This document shows positions 16,734 to 25,040 of a stretch of DNA of 64,000 nt, piece by piece. The stretch is from contig CBDEUV010000002.1 of the NCBI GenBank assembly GCA_965243385.1, positions 4,340,001 through 4,404,000 of the forward strand, given 5' to 3'. A model generated the notes under the pieces. The model had not been told where the DNA came from. It worked only from the letters and a program-made list of their open reading frames with translations, and searched no databases. Position 1 is the first letter of the stretch, and the number at the start of each line of letters is the position of its first letter. The position numbers and the translations under genes were made by a program. The DNA comes from JANSYA01 sp965243385 (GTDB taxonomy: Bacteria > Spirochaetota > Leptospiria > Leptospirales > Leptonemataceae).

Positions 16734-18140
16734 GTGAACCAGGCCCCAAATCTATTCCGCGAAATCCCGCGTTTGCCCGCATCGTCGTTGGTGCTGGGAA
16801 GCCTGCGCGAGTTTATCGCCGATCCGGCCGCTTTCGTGCTGCGGCTCGGCGATCAGTACGACGAAATCGTCGAGTCGCGCATGCTGATGTTTCGTTCGAG
16901 TATGTTGATTCATCCCCGGGCGATCGAGCACGTTCTCCAGCGTAATCATACGAACTACGACAAAAACGTATTTGACTATCGCATGCTCAAGCTCCGGCTC
17001 CTGGGCGACGGCCTGCTTACGAACGACGGCGCGGACTGGCTGCGACAGCGACGCCTCAGTCAGCCTGCCTTTCATCGCAAACGCATCGCCGGTTACGGCC
17101 AGGCGATGCGGGACTGCACGCGACAATTGATTCAACGATGGGAAGGCGAATGCGCCAACGGTATTTCGCCGGTCCTGGATGTGGGCGAGGAGATGGCCGC
17201 ATTGACTCTGCAGATCGTGGGGCGTGCGCTCTTCTCCCGCGATTTGACGGAGAATGCCGACGAGATCGGGGCGGCGCTCGCCACGGCCAATCGCCTGATG
17301 ACGGATCGCCTGCTGTCTGGAATTCCCGGCTGGGTTCGTTTTACCCGGCGCGACCGAGAGCTGAAACAAGCGGCGCGCCGCCTGTGGGCGGTCGTCGATA
17401 CAATGATCGCCGAACGAATGGCCGGCGGATCCGGTGCGCAAATGACGGACGGCGAATCGGGAACGCCGCCGGATTTGCTGAGCACCCTGATCGACGCGCG
17501 TGACGAAAACGGTCAGGCGATGAACCCGAAGCAGTTGCGCGATGAGATTCTAACCTTGTTGCTGGCCGGACACGAAACCACCGCGACGGCTCTGACCTGG
17601 ACCTTTTATTTATTATGCCAGAACCCTGCGGCGCTCGAACGCCTGGAACAGGAAGTCGATGCGCATACCCGCGGCGCGGTTCCGTTCTTTGAGGATCTCG
17701 CGCGGCTGCCGTACACGCGCATGTGTCTCGAAGAGTCCATGCGATTGTATCCGCCGGCCTGGTCGATCGCCCGTCGCGCGATTCACGCGGACACGATTAT
17801 GGGTTACCGCATTCCGGCCGGGGCCGTGTTGTACATGAATCCACTGGTCACGCATCGGCACGCGTCATTCTGGGATCGGCCGCTGGAGTTTCGTCCGGAA
17901 CGTTTTTCGCCGGAGAATCGCAAATCGCAGCCGCCCTACGCGTATTTTCCTTTCGGCGGCGGGCCGCGACTGTGCATTGGCGCGGACTTCGCACTGGCCG
18001 AGATGACGATGATTTTAGCCGGAATCGTCTCGCGCTTTCGCCTGGAATCGACCCGGTCGAATGTGAAGATGCAGGGTCTGATTACGCTGCGTCCGGTCGG
18101 CGGTATGCCGATGCGCATCGCAATGCGCGGGCTGGAGTGA
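16734..18140 (+). CDS. Cytochrome P450 monooxygenase
   Basis: 468 residues with a GTG start. Motifs in order: I-helix LLAGHETTATALTW (about 276-289), ExxR in EESMRLYPPAWSIARR (about 331-346), the PERF-like region FRPERFSPEN, and the heme loop FPFGGGPRLCIGADFALAE (about 405-422) with the Cys thiolate. A C-helix WLRQRRLSQPAFHRKRI is also clear. The sequence style is like bacterial relatives of the CYP4/CYP102 group that hydroxylate fatty acids or alkanes. Substrate is inferred. There is no ferredoxin or reductase next to it, so the electron source is elsewhere. It is followed by flaG in the same direction, but with a separate promoter between. Confidence 0.93.
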   Translation: MNQAPNLFREIPRLPASSLVLGSLREFIADPAAFVLRLGDQYDEIVESRMLMFRSSMLIHPRAIEHVLQRNHTNYDKNVFDYRMLKLRLLGDGLLTNDGADWLRQRRLSQPAFHRKRIAGYGQAMRDCTRQLIQRWEGECANGISPVLDVGEEMAALTLQIVGRALFSRDLTENADEIGAALATANRLMTDRLLSGIPGWVRFTRRDRELKQAARRLWAVVDTMIAERMAGGSGAQMTDGESGTPPDLLSTLIDARDENGQAMNPKQLRDEILTLLLAGHETTATALTWTFYLLCQNPAALERLEQEVDAHTRGAVPFFEDLARLPYTRMCLEESMRLYPPAWSIARRAIHADTIMGYRIPAGAVLYMNPLVTHRHASFWDRPLEFRPERFSPENRKSQPPYAYFPFGGGPRLCIGADFALAEMTMILAGIVSRFRLESTRSNVKMQGLITLRPVGGMPMRIAMRGLE

Positions 18141-18228
18141 GGGCCTAACGCCTGCAGGAATCCGACATAATTCCCCGGAAAATATTCGTATATTTTCGCA
18201 AATTTTTTCGGCCGGCAGGCCGGGAACC

Positions 18229-18256
18229 TAAAGTTCGCTCCCTGTATCGTCGATTG
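18229..18256 (+). promoter_or_regulatory. Sigma-28-type promoter of flaG
   Basis: TAAAGTTC at 18229-18236, 12-base spacer, GTCGATTG at 18249-18256. The sigma-28 consensus is TAAAGTTT, about 11 bases, GCCGATAA, so 7 of 8 and 5 of 8 match. The start of transcription would be near 18263, just before the Shine-Dalgarno sequence GGAGGG and the ATG at 18279. The leader would be only about 16 bases. Confidence 0.65.
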
Positions 18257-18278
18257 CGGTAATGTGGAGGGTACTTCT

Positions 18279-18725
18279 ATGGACACCCTGATCAAGGATG
18301 TATTACACGCAGGCATGGGCCAATCTCCGGTTACGGAGACCCAGGCGGCTGTAACGCGTACCGCGAAGGAATTGGCCGGCGCCGCGATTGAGGCGGCGCA
18401 GGTGAAGCTGTCGCAAGATTCTACGGCGACTTCCAATCCCGGCGCGGAACGCCAGGGGCAAAGCTACACGGACGTGGCGGCCACTCCCGAGAATCGAAGT
18501 CGCATCGAGTCCGCCGTTAAGGCGCTCGAACACGTGCATCCCGAATTGACCAGCGCGGATTCGCGCTATCAGATTCGCATGCACCAGGAGACGGGCAAGC
18601 TGCAGGTCGCGTTGATCAACACGCAGACAGGCGAGACCCTGGAAGAAATTCCGGGAACGAAGCTGCTCGAATTCGCCGAAGCGATCAGCGAGCTCGGGGG
18701 CCTCTTGTTCGAGAAGCGCGCTTAA
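18279..18725 (+). CDS. flaG: Flagellar protein FlaG
   Basis: 148 residues from the ATG at 18279 with GGAGGG eight bases upstream. The GTG at 18264 overlaps that Shine-Dalgarno and is rejected. The C-terminal half is the FlaG domain: RIESAVKALEHVHPELTSADSRYQIRMHQETGKLQVALINTQTGETLEEIPGTKLLEFAEAISELGGLLFEKRA. The N-terminal 75 residues are a low-complexity helix/linker. FlaG affects filament length and is a late flagellar gene, in line with the sigma-28-like promoter. Confidence 0.9.
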   Translation: MDTLIKDVLHAGMGQSPVTETQAAVTRTAKELAGAAIEAAQVKLSQDSTATSNPGAERQGQSYTDVAATPENRSRIESAVKALEHVHPELTSADSRYQIRMHQETGKLQVALINTQTGETLEEIPGTKLLEFAEAISELGGLLFEKRA

Positions 18726-18911
18726 TCAAGAGCCCCGCTATATTTTCTGAGGCCCGGCCGCCGCTAAAGCGGCCAGGGCCGGCCTGCAATCGGCCGCGCG
18801 TTTTCGGTGAAAACCGGGCGGGCGGTCGTGTGCATTTCGTTCTCAGCCTTTTCCCGGCTGTCCGGTCGTATCGGCATTGACGGGCGGACCGGGCCGGATA
18901 CAAAGTACGCC

Positions 18912-19199
18912 ATGCGTGCCTTGAAACGTTTTCGATTCGCTCCGGGGCTTGCGCGGTGCGCCGTTGTGCTATCGCTGGCGATTGCGCACTGTTATGTCCA
19001 CCCCAACATCGGCCGGCGCTGCGACGATACCGCGCGCGATATCCGGAACGTTTGCTACGTAACCGCGGCCTCCGATTTTTTCGCCCGGCAGGCCCTGATC
19101 AATGATCCGGCCAACGAAAACCAGGCGAATGCGAATAACAACGCCCTCAGCACGGCGCTGCTGGCCTGCCTGGCTTACGAAGATATTCTGTGCAACTGA
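18912..19199 (+). CDS. Small cysteine-rich lipoprotein, unknown function
   Basis: 95 residues from the ATG at 18912, chosen because it gives the signal peptide LARCAVVLSLAIAHC with lipobox AIAHC. The mature part has Cys residues at CDDTARDIRNVCYV and near the end (LLACLAYEDILCN), which could form disulfides. It resembles the short lipoproteins common in Leptospira. The region 18740-18905 upstream holds a hairpin (GGCCGC...GCGGCC near 18762) that may end flaG transcription. No family is recognised. Confidence 0.65.
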   Translation: MRALKRFRFAPGLARCAVVLSLAIAHCYVHPNIGRRCDDTARDIRNVCYVTAASDFFARQALINDPANENQANANNNALSTALLACLAYEDILCN

Positions 19200-19244
19200 C
19201 GTGCGCCGCTTTGCCGCCTCTGAACGATTCGTTATCGACGCGGA

Positions 19245-19790
19245 TTAACCCCGCCACTCATCTTCCAGAATCGCCATGCGAAACGCGTTCCAGTATTCGC
19301 GGCCGGTGAAGGTCGTGCCCCGCAACAGCCCTTCTTTGCGAAAGCCCGCTTTTTCATAGCAGCGTATGCCGGCCGTATTGAAATCGTACACGTTCAATTC
19401 GATGCGGTGCAGGCGGTATTTCTCGAAGCCCTGCGCGAGGATCAAGCGCAGCATTTCGGGGCCGATTCCCCGGCCGCGGTGATCGGGATGGACCAGCATG
19501 CGCGTGATAAATGCCGAGCCGCGGGCTTTAATATTGTACAGTTCGGCGTAGGCGAGCCGGGCTTTCGTTTCGTCGGCCGTGCTGGAATCCAGGGCGATGT
19601 AGGCGCGGCGCAGAGGGATTTTCACGTTCAGTCGCTTCGCGTGCGCGGCCAGCTGTTCGCGGGTGATAGGATACCGCAGAGTGTTGCCGGCCCACTGTCG
19701 GATTCCGTCGGGGGTTTCGTCTTTCAGGAATGAGTGCAGCCAGTCAAGGTCGGTCTTTGGATTCAGCAGGCGCAGGCGAAGTCGCGACAT
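19245..19790 (-). CDS. GNAT family N-acetyltransferase
   Basis: 181 residues from the ATG at 19790 (MSRLRLRLLNPKTD); an upstream ATG at 19829 would add 13 residues. The acetyl-CoA loop is seen as FITRMLVHPDHRGRGIGPEMLRLIL (about 105-129; motif A R/QxxGxG/A is RGRGIG). It is followed by LHRIELNVYDFNTAGIRCYEKAGFRKEGLLR, the RimJ/RimL-like ending. The substrate is probably an N-terminal amino group or small amine. It stands alone. Confidence 0.85.
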   Translation of the reverse strand: MSRLRLRLLNPKTDLDWLHSFLKDETPDGIRQWAGNTLRYPITREQLAAHAKRLNVKIPLRRAYIALDSSTADETKARLAYAELYNIKARGSAFITRMLVHPDHRGRGIGPEMLRLILAQGFEKYRLHRIELNVYDFNTAGIRCYEKAGFRKEGLLRGTTFTGREYWNAFRMAILEDEWRG

Positions 19791-19880
19791 GGGTGCGGCG
19801 ATTGTGTCGCGGCGCGCCGGGGAGGGCAAGTGGGAATTGGGACTGGTGCCCGTGAAGTGGCGAAAGAGAACGCAGCCGCA

Positions 19881-20240
19881 TTAGAGCCCGGTATACTCGC
19901 GGGAGACTGTTACACTCGATCCTGCCCCTTTATCGAAGGTGAAATCCATCACCCATCTGGCCTTAACTCCGACCAGCCAGTGGCGAAACGAAACCCGGGC
20001 GGGATGTACGCACAGAATTTTACTGTCGTTTTCTTTGAAGCATTCCAGGGCATTGGTTTCGACGAAAGCCCGCCAATCAGCGCGGGAAAAATTAGATCCC
20101 AGGACCGCGGTGATTGCGGCCTGGGCTTCTTCTTCGGTTCCAAGATCCCGCCAGGGAATTGCATTCGTTGCGGCCATCGCTGCTTGTCCGGTTACGAGAG
20201 TGGCTAATATGAGAATCAGTATGATTGACGTGGGTCTCAT
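19881..20240 (-). CDS. Small secreted protein next to the DUF4157 gene
   Basis: 119 residues. The signal peptide MRPTSIILILILATLVTGQAAMA is cut after AMA. The mature part of about 96 residues is mixed alpha/beta, with two Cys (LECFKENDSKILCVHP) and a final strand region (RWVMDFTFDKGAGSSVTVSREYTG). It starts 24 bases after the DUF4157 protein ends and on the same strand. The space between holds an inverted repeat GTCTCATAT (20234-20242) / ATATGAGAC (20255-20263) that covers its start codon. It could be an immunity or accessory protein of that gene (inference from position only). Confidence 0.65.
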   Translation of the reverse strand: MRPTSIILILILATLVTGQAAMAATNAIPWRDLGTEEEAQAAITAVLGSNFSRADWRAFVETNALECFKENDSKILCVHPARVSFRHWLVGVKARWVMDFTFDKGAGSSVTVSREYTGL

Positions 20241-20263
20241 ATTTTCGACAGAATATATGAGAC
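20234..20263 (-). promoter_or_regulatory. Inverted repeat over the start of the small secreted gene
   Basis: GTCTCATAT (20234-20242) and ATATGAGAC (20255-20263) are perfect arms with a 12-base loop. The CAT complement of the start codon at 20238-20240 is within one arm. In mRNA the hairpin would hide the start and so lower expression relative to the upstream DUF4157 gene. Confidence 0.45.
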
Positions 20264-20264
20264 G

Positions 20265-21824
20265 CTACAGATTGCGATCATTAAACCCCGGCGCGATCCA
20301 GACCGGTTTCTTTCGGGGTATTTTGCATTTCTCCAATAGCGTACCGACGAAGGTATTACTATTCGGTCCGAGTGGTCTGTACGGTGTGCACGTATCCTGG
20401 ATTCGTTTCGATTCGGTTTCAAGGCACTCAGTCTTATCGCAGGCCTCAGGGCCCTCCAGTACGGTCTCGCGTGGCGATGAAGGATCCCAATCGACCGTGC
20501 CTCGTTTAAACTCTCCGTAGGTCGCCTGTATACCGCCGTAGGCTCCGCGGTGGCATCGGTTACCAGGTCCGCCTCGATAAAACGTCTGAAATCCATTGTG
20601 GTTGGTGTGGACTATAAGCAGGTGCCATATTGGTAGAGTCGACAGAGCGCCACCGATGTGGGTGGCCCGAACCTGAATACGAGCGGATTTGCATTCGCCT
20701 GTAGTCGGATCCACCATTGGTTTGAATTCGTCGCTATATTCTTCCGTGGCTTCAGTGGGGCCAGTGACGCTTGATCTGGTTCCCATGGAGCTCATCCCTG
20801 AGGCTCCGATCGAAATCGTGCGTCTCAGTTTTTCTTGCCGCCGAATCGCCTGTCGCTGCAATCCCTTACCCACGCCCTGCTGCACGGTATGCGTCAACTC
20901 GTGCGCCATCAAACGGCGGCCTTCGGTCGTTCCCGGGCGATATTCGTTCGCGCCGAAGACCACGTCGCGCCCGATCGTAAAGGCCCGGGCGTTGATCGAA
21001 CGCGCGATCTGCGCGGCGTCGGGGCCGGTGTGAACACGAACGTCGCTGAAGTCGCGGCCGAAGCGGGGTTCGAAAAACGAGCGTTCTGAATCCGGCAACG
21101 ATATGCCGCCGCGATTTCGCAGACTGTTGATCCCGGATTCGACTTCGGCCGTAACCGGACCCGCGCCGTCGTCGTTCGCTTTCATATACAACGAAGTCGT
21201 CGTTCCCAGATCCTCCTCTTCGTCGCTACGTTCGAAGGCGTGGGTGTATCCCAGAGATTCTTCCGCGTCACCCCCCATGCCCGCGAGATTGCGCTGAATC
21301 GGTTTCGCGTACGCCGTATCCTCATCGCTTACGGCGTCCCGCTGAATTCGTTTGGTCTGCGCTTCTTCTTCGCATTTCGCGCAGGCGCGCTGAATGAATT
21401 TCGCCTGGGCTTCTTCGGGATCGTACATGCGCGAGATCGTTAATGGATGGCCATGCATTTGCAGGCGGTCCGTTTCGCCTGCGAGCTGTTCGTCGTCGGT
21501 CGCTTCGCTATCGGCGTCGCGCATACTCATGATCTGTTCAGCTTTCACATCTGCGGCGCGTTCCAGCTCGTCGTCCACGGCTCCGACGGTCATCTTCGCC
21601 TGGATTCCGAGCGCACGCTGGAGCGTGCCGCTTTGCCAGAGGGCGGCCATACCCGCATTGCCCAGCTGACGCTGGACGTGCCCGGGATACTCCAGACCAG
21701 AAGGCGCTGCCCGGCCGTCGGCCAGGCTTTTTCCCGTTGAGCTGGCGGATGTATTCTGTCGCCGAATAGCGCCTGAGTTCCCGGGAGCGGATTGGGCGGC
21801 TTGCGACTGAGCGGTGGACGACAT
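20265..21824 (-). CDS. DUF4157 (eCIS core domain) protein with HELTH zinc motif and unusual C-terminal domain
   Basis: 519 residues. The N-terminal leader (1-100) is disordered and holds LTVG-type text (KMTVGAVDDELERAADVKAEQIM, about 77-99). Residues 130-185 hold repeated QR..C-x-x-C.. text (FIQRACAKCEEEAQTKRIQRD). The DUF4157 domain is at about 236-317: GISLPDSERSFFEPRFGRDFSDVRVHTG, ending in the HELTH motif (308-312) and TVQQGVGKGLQRQ. About 385-519 is a separate C-terminal domain with several Cys, WHLLIVHTNHNG, and GPNSNTFVGTLLEKC. The family is linked in the literature to cargo or toxins of extracellular contractile injection systems. No such apparatus is in this window. Confidence 0.85.
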   Translation of the reverse strand: MSSTAQSQAAQSAPGNSGAIRRQNTSASSTGKSLADGRAAPSGLEYPGHVQRQLGNAGMAALWQSGTLQRALGIQAKMTVGAVDDELERAADVKAEQIMSMRDADSEATDDEQLAGETDRLQMHGHPLTISRMYDPEEAQAKFIQRACAKCEEEAQTKRIQRDAVSDEDTAYAKPIQRNLAGMGGDAEESLGYTHAFERSDEEEDLGTTTSLYMKANDDGAGPVTAEVESGINSLRNRGGISLPDSERSFFEPRFGRDFSDVRVHTGPDAAQIARSINARAFTIGRDVVFGANEYRPGTTEGRRLMAHELTHTVQQGVGKGLQRQAIRRQEKLRRTISIGASGMSSMGTRSSVTGPTEATEEYSDEFKPMVDPTTGECKSARIQVRATHIGGALSTLPIWHLLIVHTNHNGFQTFYRGGPGNRCHRGAYGGIQATYGEFKRGTVDWDPSSPRETVLEGPEACDKTECLETESKRIQDTCTPYRPLGPNSNTFVGTLLEKCKIPRKKPVWIAPGFNDRNL

Positions 21825-22017
21825 GATTACAGAGACTCCCGGGTTAAGAACTCCGATGAATTACACGACGCCCGCCGGGATGCGTCAAGTTCGCCGGCTC
21901 CGCCGCTGTCGGGTACGCGAAGATTTTTGCGCGGATCTGCAGACTATGAAAAGATTCGCGGTTTGCTCGTAAGTATGTGCAGTCTGCGGTCGAGTCAGAG
22001 CGGAGGCTTCGCGCCGT

Positions 22018-23862
22018 TCACAGGCTGTCGTTTGCGTCGCGCTTCGTGAACTGCAATCGTACTGACTTTGCGATAATGTCCCGGGGAAGATTGCGATCGC
22101 CGGCGTCGTTTGCCTGGTATGTAATCGCAGTCTCTGCGGTCAGCGTGCCCGCGCGCGCATCAGCGTCTCGCAGCTTCGCGCGGGTCTTCAGCGGAATCAG
22201 GACGCTGAAATTGTCGACGTGCCAGCGGCCGGGATGCTCGGAGTTATTGGAGCGCAGCGGGTATTTGCGACTGCGCTCGTCCTGCAAACTCCACCGCGTC
22301 TGATGAACCTGGTTTTCGGTACCATCCAGAAAGATTTCCGGTTTGGCGTCGGAAGGCGCATTGAGATGAACCCGGGTCGTGGGGGCCAGGATGCGAAGGT
22401 CTTCGCCGCGAGCCCGCGAAGAATTCTCCTGCAAGCGCCCGGGTCTTTGGTATAGCAGCTGGTAGACCAGGCAGGCATACGCATCCGCGCTTCTGAGTCG
22501 CTCCGCGGTCGTGGACTGTCCCGACGCGCCGACCCCCTCTGATTTTTCCATACAGCGCAGGTCTGGATTCGACGGCTGGTTGACGAAGTACACCGTATCG
22601 TCGGTGTCCGCGGCGAAGTGCGATATTTCGTGTATGGCCAGGTTCGCGGCCTGCCAGGGCACCATTTTTTCCAGCGCATCCATGCAGAAGGTGATGTTTC
22701 CCGTCAGGCCGTTGTGCATGGCGGCCGCGTTTCGCACATAGAAGCAGGGGCTGAAGGGGTTGTTTCGATAGCCGCAAAAATAGTTCGTCTGATTGATCAT
22801 GAGCCGCATCGTGCGGAGCACGCGCACCGCGTGGCTGTAGGTATCCGGCGATTGGTCGCGAAAAATCAGCCAGAGGGCCGCCCGTACCCGTGGATCGGAG
22901 GGACCTTTCATCATGGCGGCGCTTGCCCGTTCGAGATCGCGGCCGGCCAGCATCAACGCCTGGTGCACCCGAATGCCGTCGCTGTCGGTGCGACATTCTT
23001 CGACGCGGGACATTCGGCGAACGCTGTTCGGCTGCCTGCGAATCACGGGCGTGGTATCGCCGCCGGCCTGCATCGGTGAGCGGCCGCCGTCCGTGCTTTC
23101 GCGCTGCGGTTGCAGCCGCTGCATCGCCCCGGGAGCTCTGGACCCGCCGCCCGCTCGCAGCACGCGCGCGAGCGTGGGTTCCAGCGCGAACTGTGCGTAA
23201 CTATCCGGATTACGAAGGGCGCGCTGCATGGGAAGTTTCGTGACGTCATGGCGCGCGTATGTGTCGTCGCGAAAGCCGAGAAAACGATGCATTCCTTCGT
23301 GAATCAGGGCGACTTTCTGCGCATGTCGATGCATTCGAAAGAACTGCGGGCAGAGATGAATCGGACCGGTGTGTTTGTAACCGAAGATGCTCCCGAGAAA
23401 GGGAACGCGCGCTTTGAGTTCAACATACGCCGTCATCTGCGGCGGACAATCCGCAGCTTTCGCACAGCGAAATTCCGCCTGATTTTTCAGTCCGGCGTAA
23501 ACCGCATTTATATTGGACTGCACCTGTGCAATAACGGCAGGATCGCGTGATCTGAAATACAATTCGAAGAGGCTCAAGAAGTCTTCGTTCTTGCGCGCCT
23601 GCGGGCTGTTCAGGGCGCGAATCGCGACTTCCAGCGCGGCGAGCGTCTCGGCATTGCGTTGTCTGATCAGGCTGCTGTGCCGCGGATTACAATCCCGGGC
23701 GCCGGAGTTTTCGGTGGCCGTTCTGGCAGGAGCGGCGGGGCTGCGTCTGAGAAGCTGCGGCTTTGCGATGGATCGCGACCGTGTAGCGCTTCGCCGCAGG
23801 CGATATCTGGCGTTTGTTGAACGCTTTGAGGAGTGGTTGGTCGAAATTCTGCGAGCCGGCAT
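22018..23862 (-). CDS. Tandem M35-like (aspzincin) metallopeptidase, N-terminus probably frameshifted
   Basis: Two repeats of an M35-type domain. Unit 1 (about 57-232) has Cys-rich text, then HEGMH (188-192), DDTYA and PDSYAQFA. Unit 2 (about 288-470) has FCMDALEKM, HEISH (411-415), DTDDTVY and SADAYA. In M35, HExxH plus a downstream Asp bind zinc. A 140-residue C-terminal domain is unrecognised. Residues 1-50 of this frame are R/S-rich shadow text, while another frame from the ATG at 23866 reads MHAGSQNFDQPLLKAFNKRQ, then ISPAAKRYTVAIHRKAA, with normal third-position GC. A one-base shift near 23705-23760 probably joins them. The gene is 193 bases upstream of the DUF4157 gene, on the same strand. 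Confidence 0.8.
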   Translation of the reverse strand: MPARRISTNHSSKRSTNARYRLRRSATRSRSIAKPQLLRRSPAAPARTATENSGARDCNPRHSSLIRQRNAETLAALEVAIRALNSPQARKNEDFLSLFELYFRSRDPAVIAQVQSNINAVYAGLKNQAEFRCAKAADCPPQMTAYVELKARVPFLGSIFGYKHTGPIHLCPQFFRMHRHAQKVALIHEGMHRFLGFRDDTYARHDVTKLPMQRALRNPDSYAQFALEPTLARVLRAGGGSRAPGAMQRLQPQRESTDGGRSPMQAGGDTTPVIRRQPNSVRRMSRVEECRTDSDGIRVHQALMLAGRDLERASAAMMKGPSDPRVRAALWLIFRDQSPDTYSHAVRVLRTMRLMINQTNYFCGYRNNPFSPCFYVRNAAAMHNGLTGNITFCMDALEKMVPWQAANLAIHEISHFAADTDDTVYFVNQPSNPDLRCMEKSEGVGASGQSTTAERLRSADAYACLVYQLLYQRPGRLQENSSRARGEDLRILAPTTRVHLNAPSDAKPEIFLDGTENQVHQTRWSLQDERSRKYPLRSNNSEHPGRWHVDNFSVLIPLKTRAKLRDADARAGTLTAETAITYQANDAGDRNLPRDIIAKSVRLQFTKRDANDSL

Positions 23863-24078
23863 GCATGCATTCCCTGACGCCGGGTCGGAGTCGATCCATC
23901 CTTCTGGATGGAGCAGACGCGTTAAGAACCGAATGAACCAGCGCGCGTTAATCTGCGGTCAGAAAAAGACAAACGTCAATTTTTTCGCGCCGGGGACCCG
24001 GCCAACGGCGATTTTTTTTCGCGATCACTGCACATACTGAAAAAAGCGCGCTGACCCGATCATTATATGAATTCCTGG

Positions 24079-24807
24079 CTATTCCGATTCGGGATCGGCA
24101 TCAACGATCCTGTTTTCGACCTCGACCAGTTCAACATCCTGCAGTTCGCGCACGATCAGGCGATAGCGCGATTCGTTCAGGTACTCTTTCGTGATTTGCC
24201 GGACCATGATCAAAGCTCCGCGGCGAAATTCATAGATATCCGTGCCGTATTTGGCGGCGCCGTCGCGCCACTGCGTTTTGATCTGTCGCTTTTCGGCGTT
24301 CACTTCGGGGCTCGTAATCTCCGCGAAGAGATCGGACGCGACGAAGCGTTTTTGTTCCGGCTGGTAGAGCCAGACCAGATAGGGAATATTCGGACCCGCC
24401 GGCAAGAATTCGATCAAACGCAGATCTTTATAACCGTCGAAATTTAAGTCCTCGATCACGAAGCCGTCCAGTTCGTCCTCGTCGATGATCGGCCGCGCCG
24501 CGAAATTCGCGATGGTCTGAACGGTCCGGCCGTCCTGCTGAATACGAATTTCGCGAATCTCCTGAATCCCCTGGTTTGCACTCGTCGTATCCGACGGCTG
24601 GCCTTCGGCTTCGTCGGCGGAGCGCGCTCCCGCGGTCAGGAGAAAATGCATTTCGGGTAGGTCGGGGTGAATGCGATCCGTGAACGCAAAGCCGGCCGGA
24701 TCGGCGTGGGTCGTGCCGCAGGCGCAGGCCAGGCCGCAAGCGATCACGAGCAGGGCTCGCAGTCTCGCTGCCAGCAGAAGGATCGTCGAGTGAATGGAGC
24801 TGATCAT
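24079..24807 (-). CDS. XAC2610-like secreted protein with EF-hand-like loop
   Basis: 242 residues. The N terminus is hydrophobic (LLAARLRALLVIACGLACAC) with a Cys-rich signal or lipobox. The core EDLNFDGYKDLRLIEFLPAGPNIPYLVWLYQPEQKRF (about 123-158) has the D-x-N-x-D-G-x-x-D calcium-loop pattern and the following strands of XAC2610-type proteins. A further strand KRQIKTQWRDGAAKYGTDIYEFRRG fits the same family. It is probably a periplasmic or outer-membrane lipoprotein of unknown role. It lies upstream of the peptidase gene with 216 bases between. Confidence 0.7.
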   Translation of the reverse strand: MISSIHSTILLLAARLRALLVIACGLACACGTTHADPAGFAFTDRIHPDLPEMHFLLTAGARSADEAEGQPSDTTSANQGIQEIREIRIQQDGRTVQTIANFAARPIIDEDELDGFVIEDLNFDGYKDLRLIEFLPAGPNIPYLVWLYQPEQKRFVASDLFAEITSPEVNAEKRQIKTQWRDGAAKYGTDIYEFRRGALIMVRQITKEYLNESRYRLIVRELQDVELVEVENRIVDADPESE

Positions 24808-24887
24808 AAATCTGGTCCGTAGCGTGGAACTCCAATCCGGAGCCCCGCAACCGCTTTTTGGGATCGTCCGGGGTTACGCAGAATTAA

Positions 24888-24973
24888 CCAACAATAGTTG
24901 GCCTGGTTGATCTTACTCTGGGTTCGATGGCCATTTTCGAATTGACCGGGGCGGAATTAGTCGACAATTGTCG
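24888..24973. promoter_or_regulatory. Two short palindromes upstream of the GH2 gene
   Basis: CCAACAATAGTTGG at 24888-24901 and the perfect 12-base palindrome CGACAATTGTCG at 24962-24973 lie between the divergent starts at 24807 and 25041. They are candidate operators for control of the glycosidase gene. They also make a start at 24927 less likely, since the second palindrome would be inside the coding region. Confidence 0.4.
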
Positions 24974-25040
24974 GTTATGTGACCGAGGTGAGCGGGAGCT
25001 GGCAATCGGACCCTCGGGGGCCCGGGGAGCGGCGGCAAGT

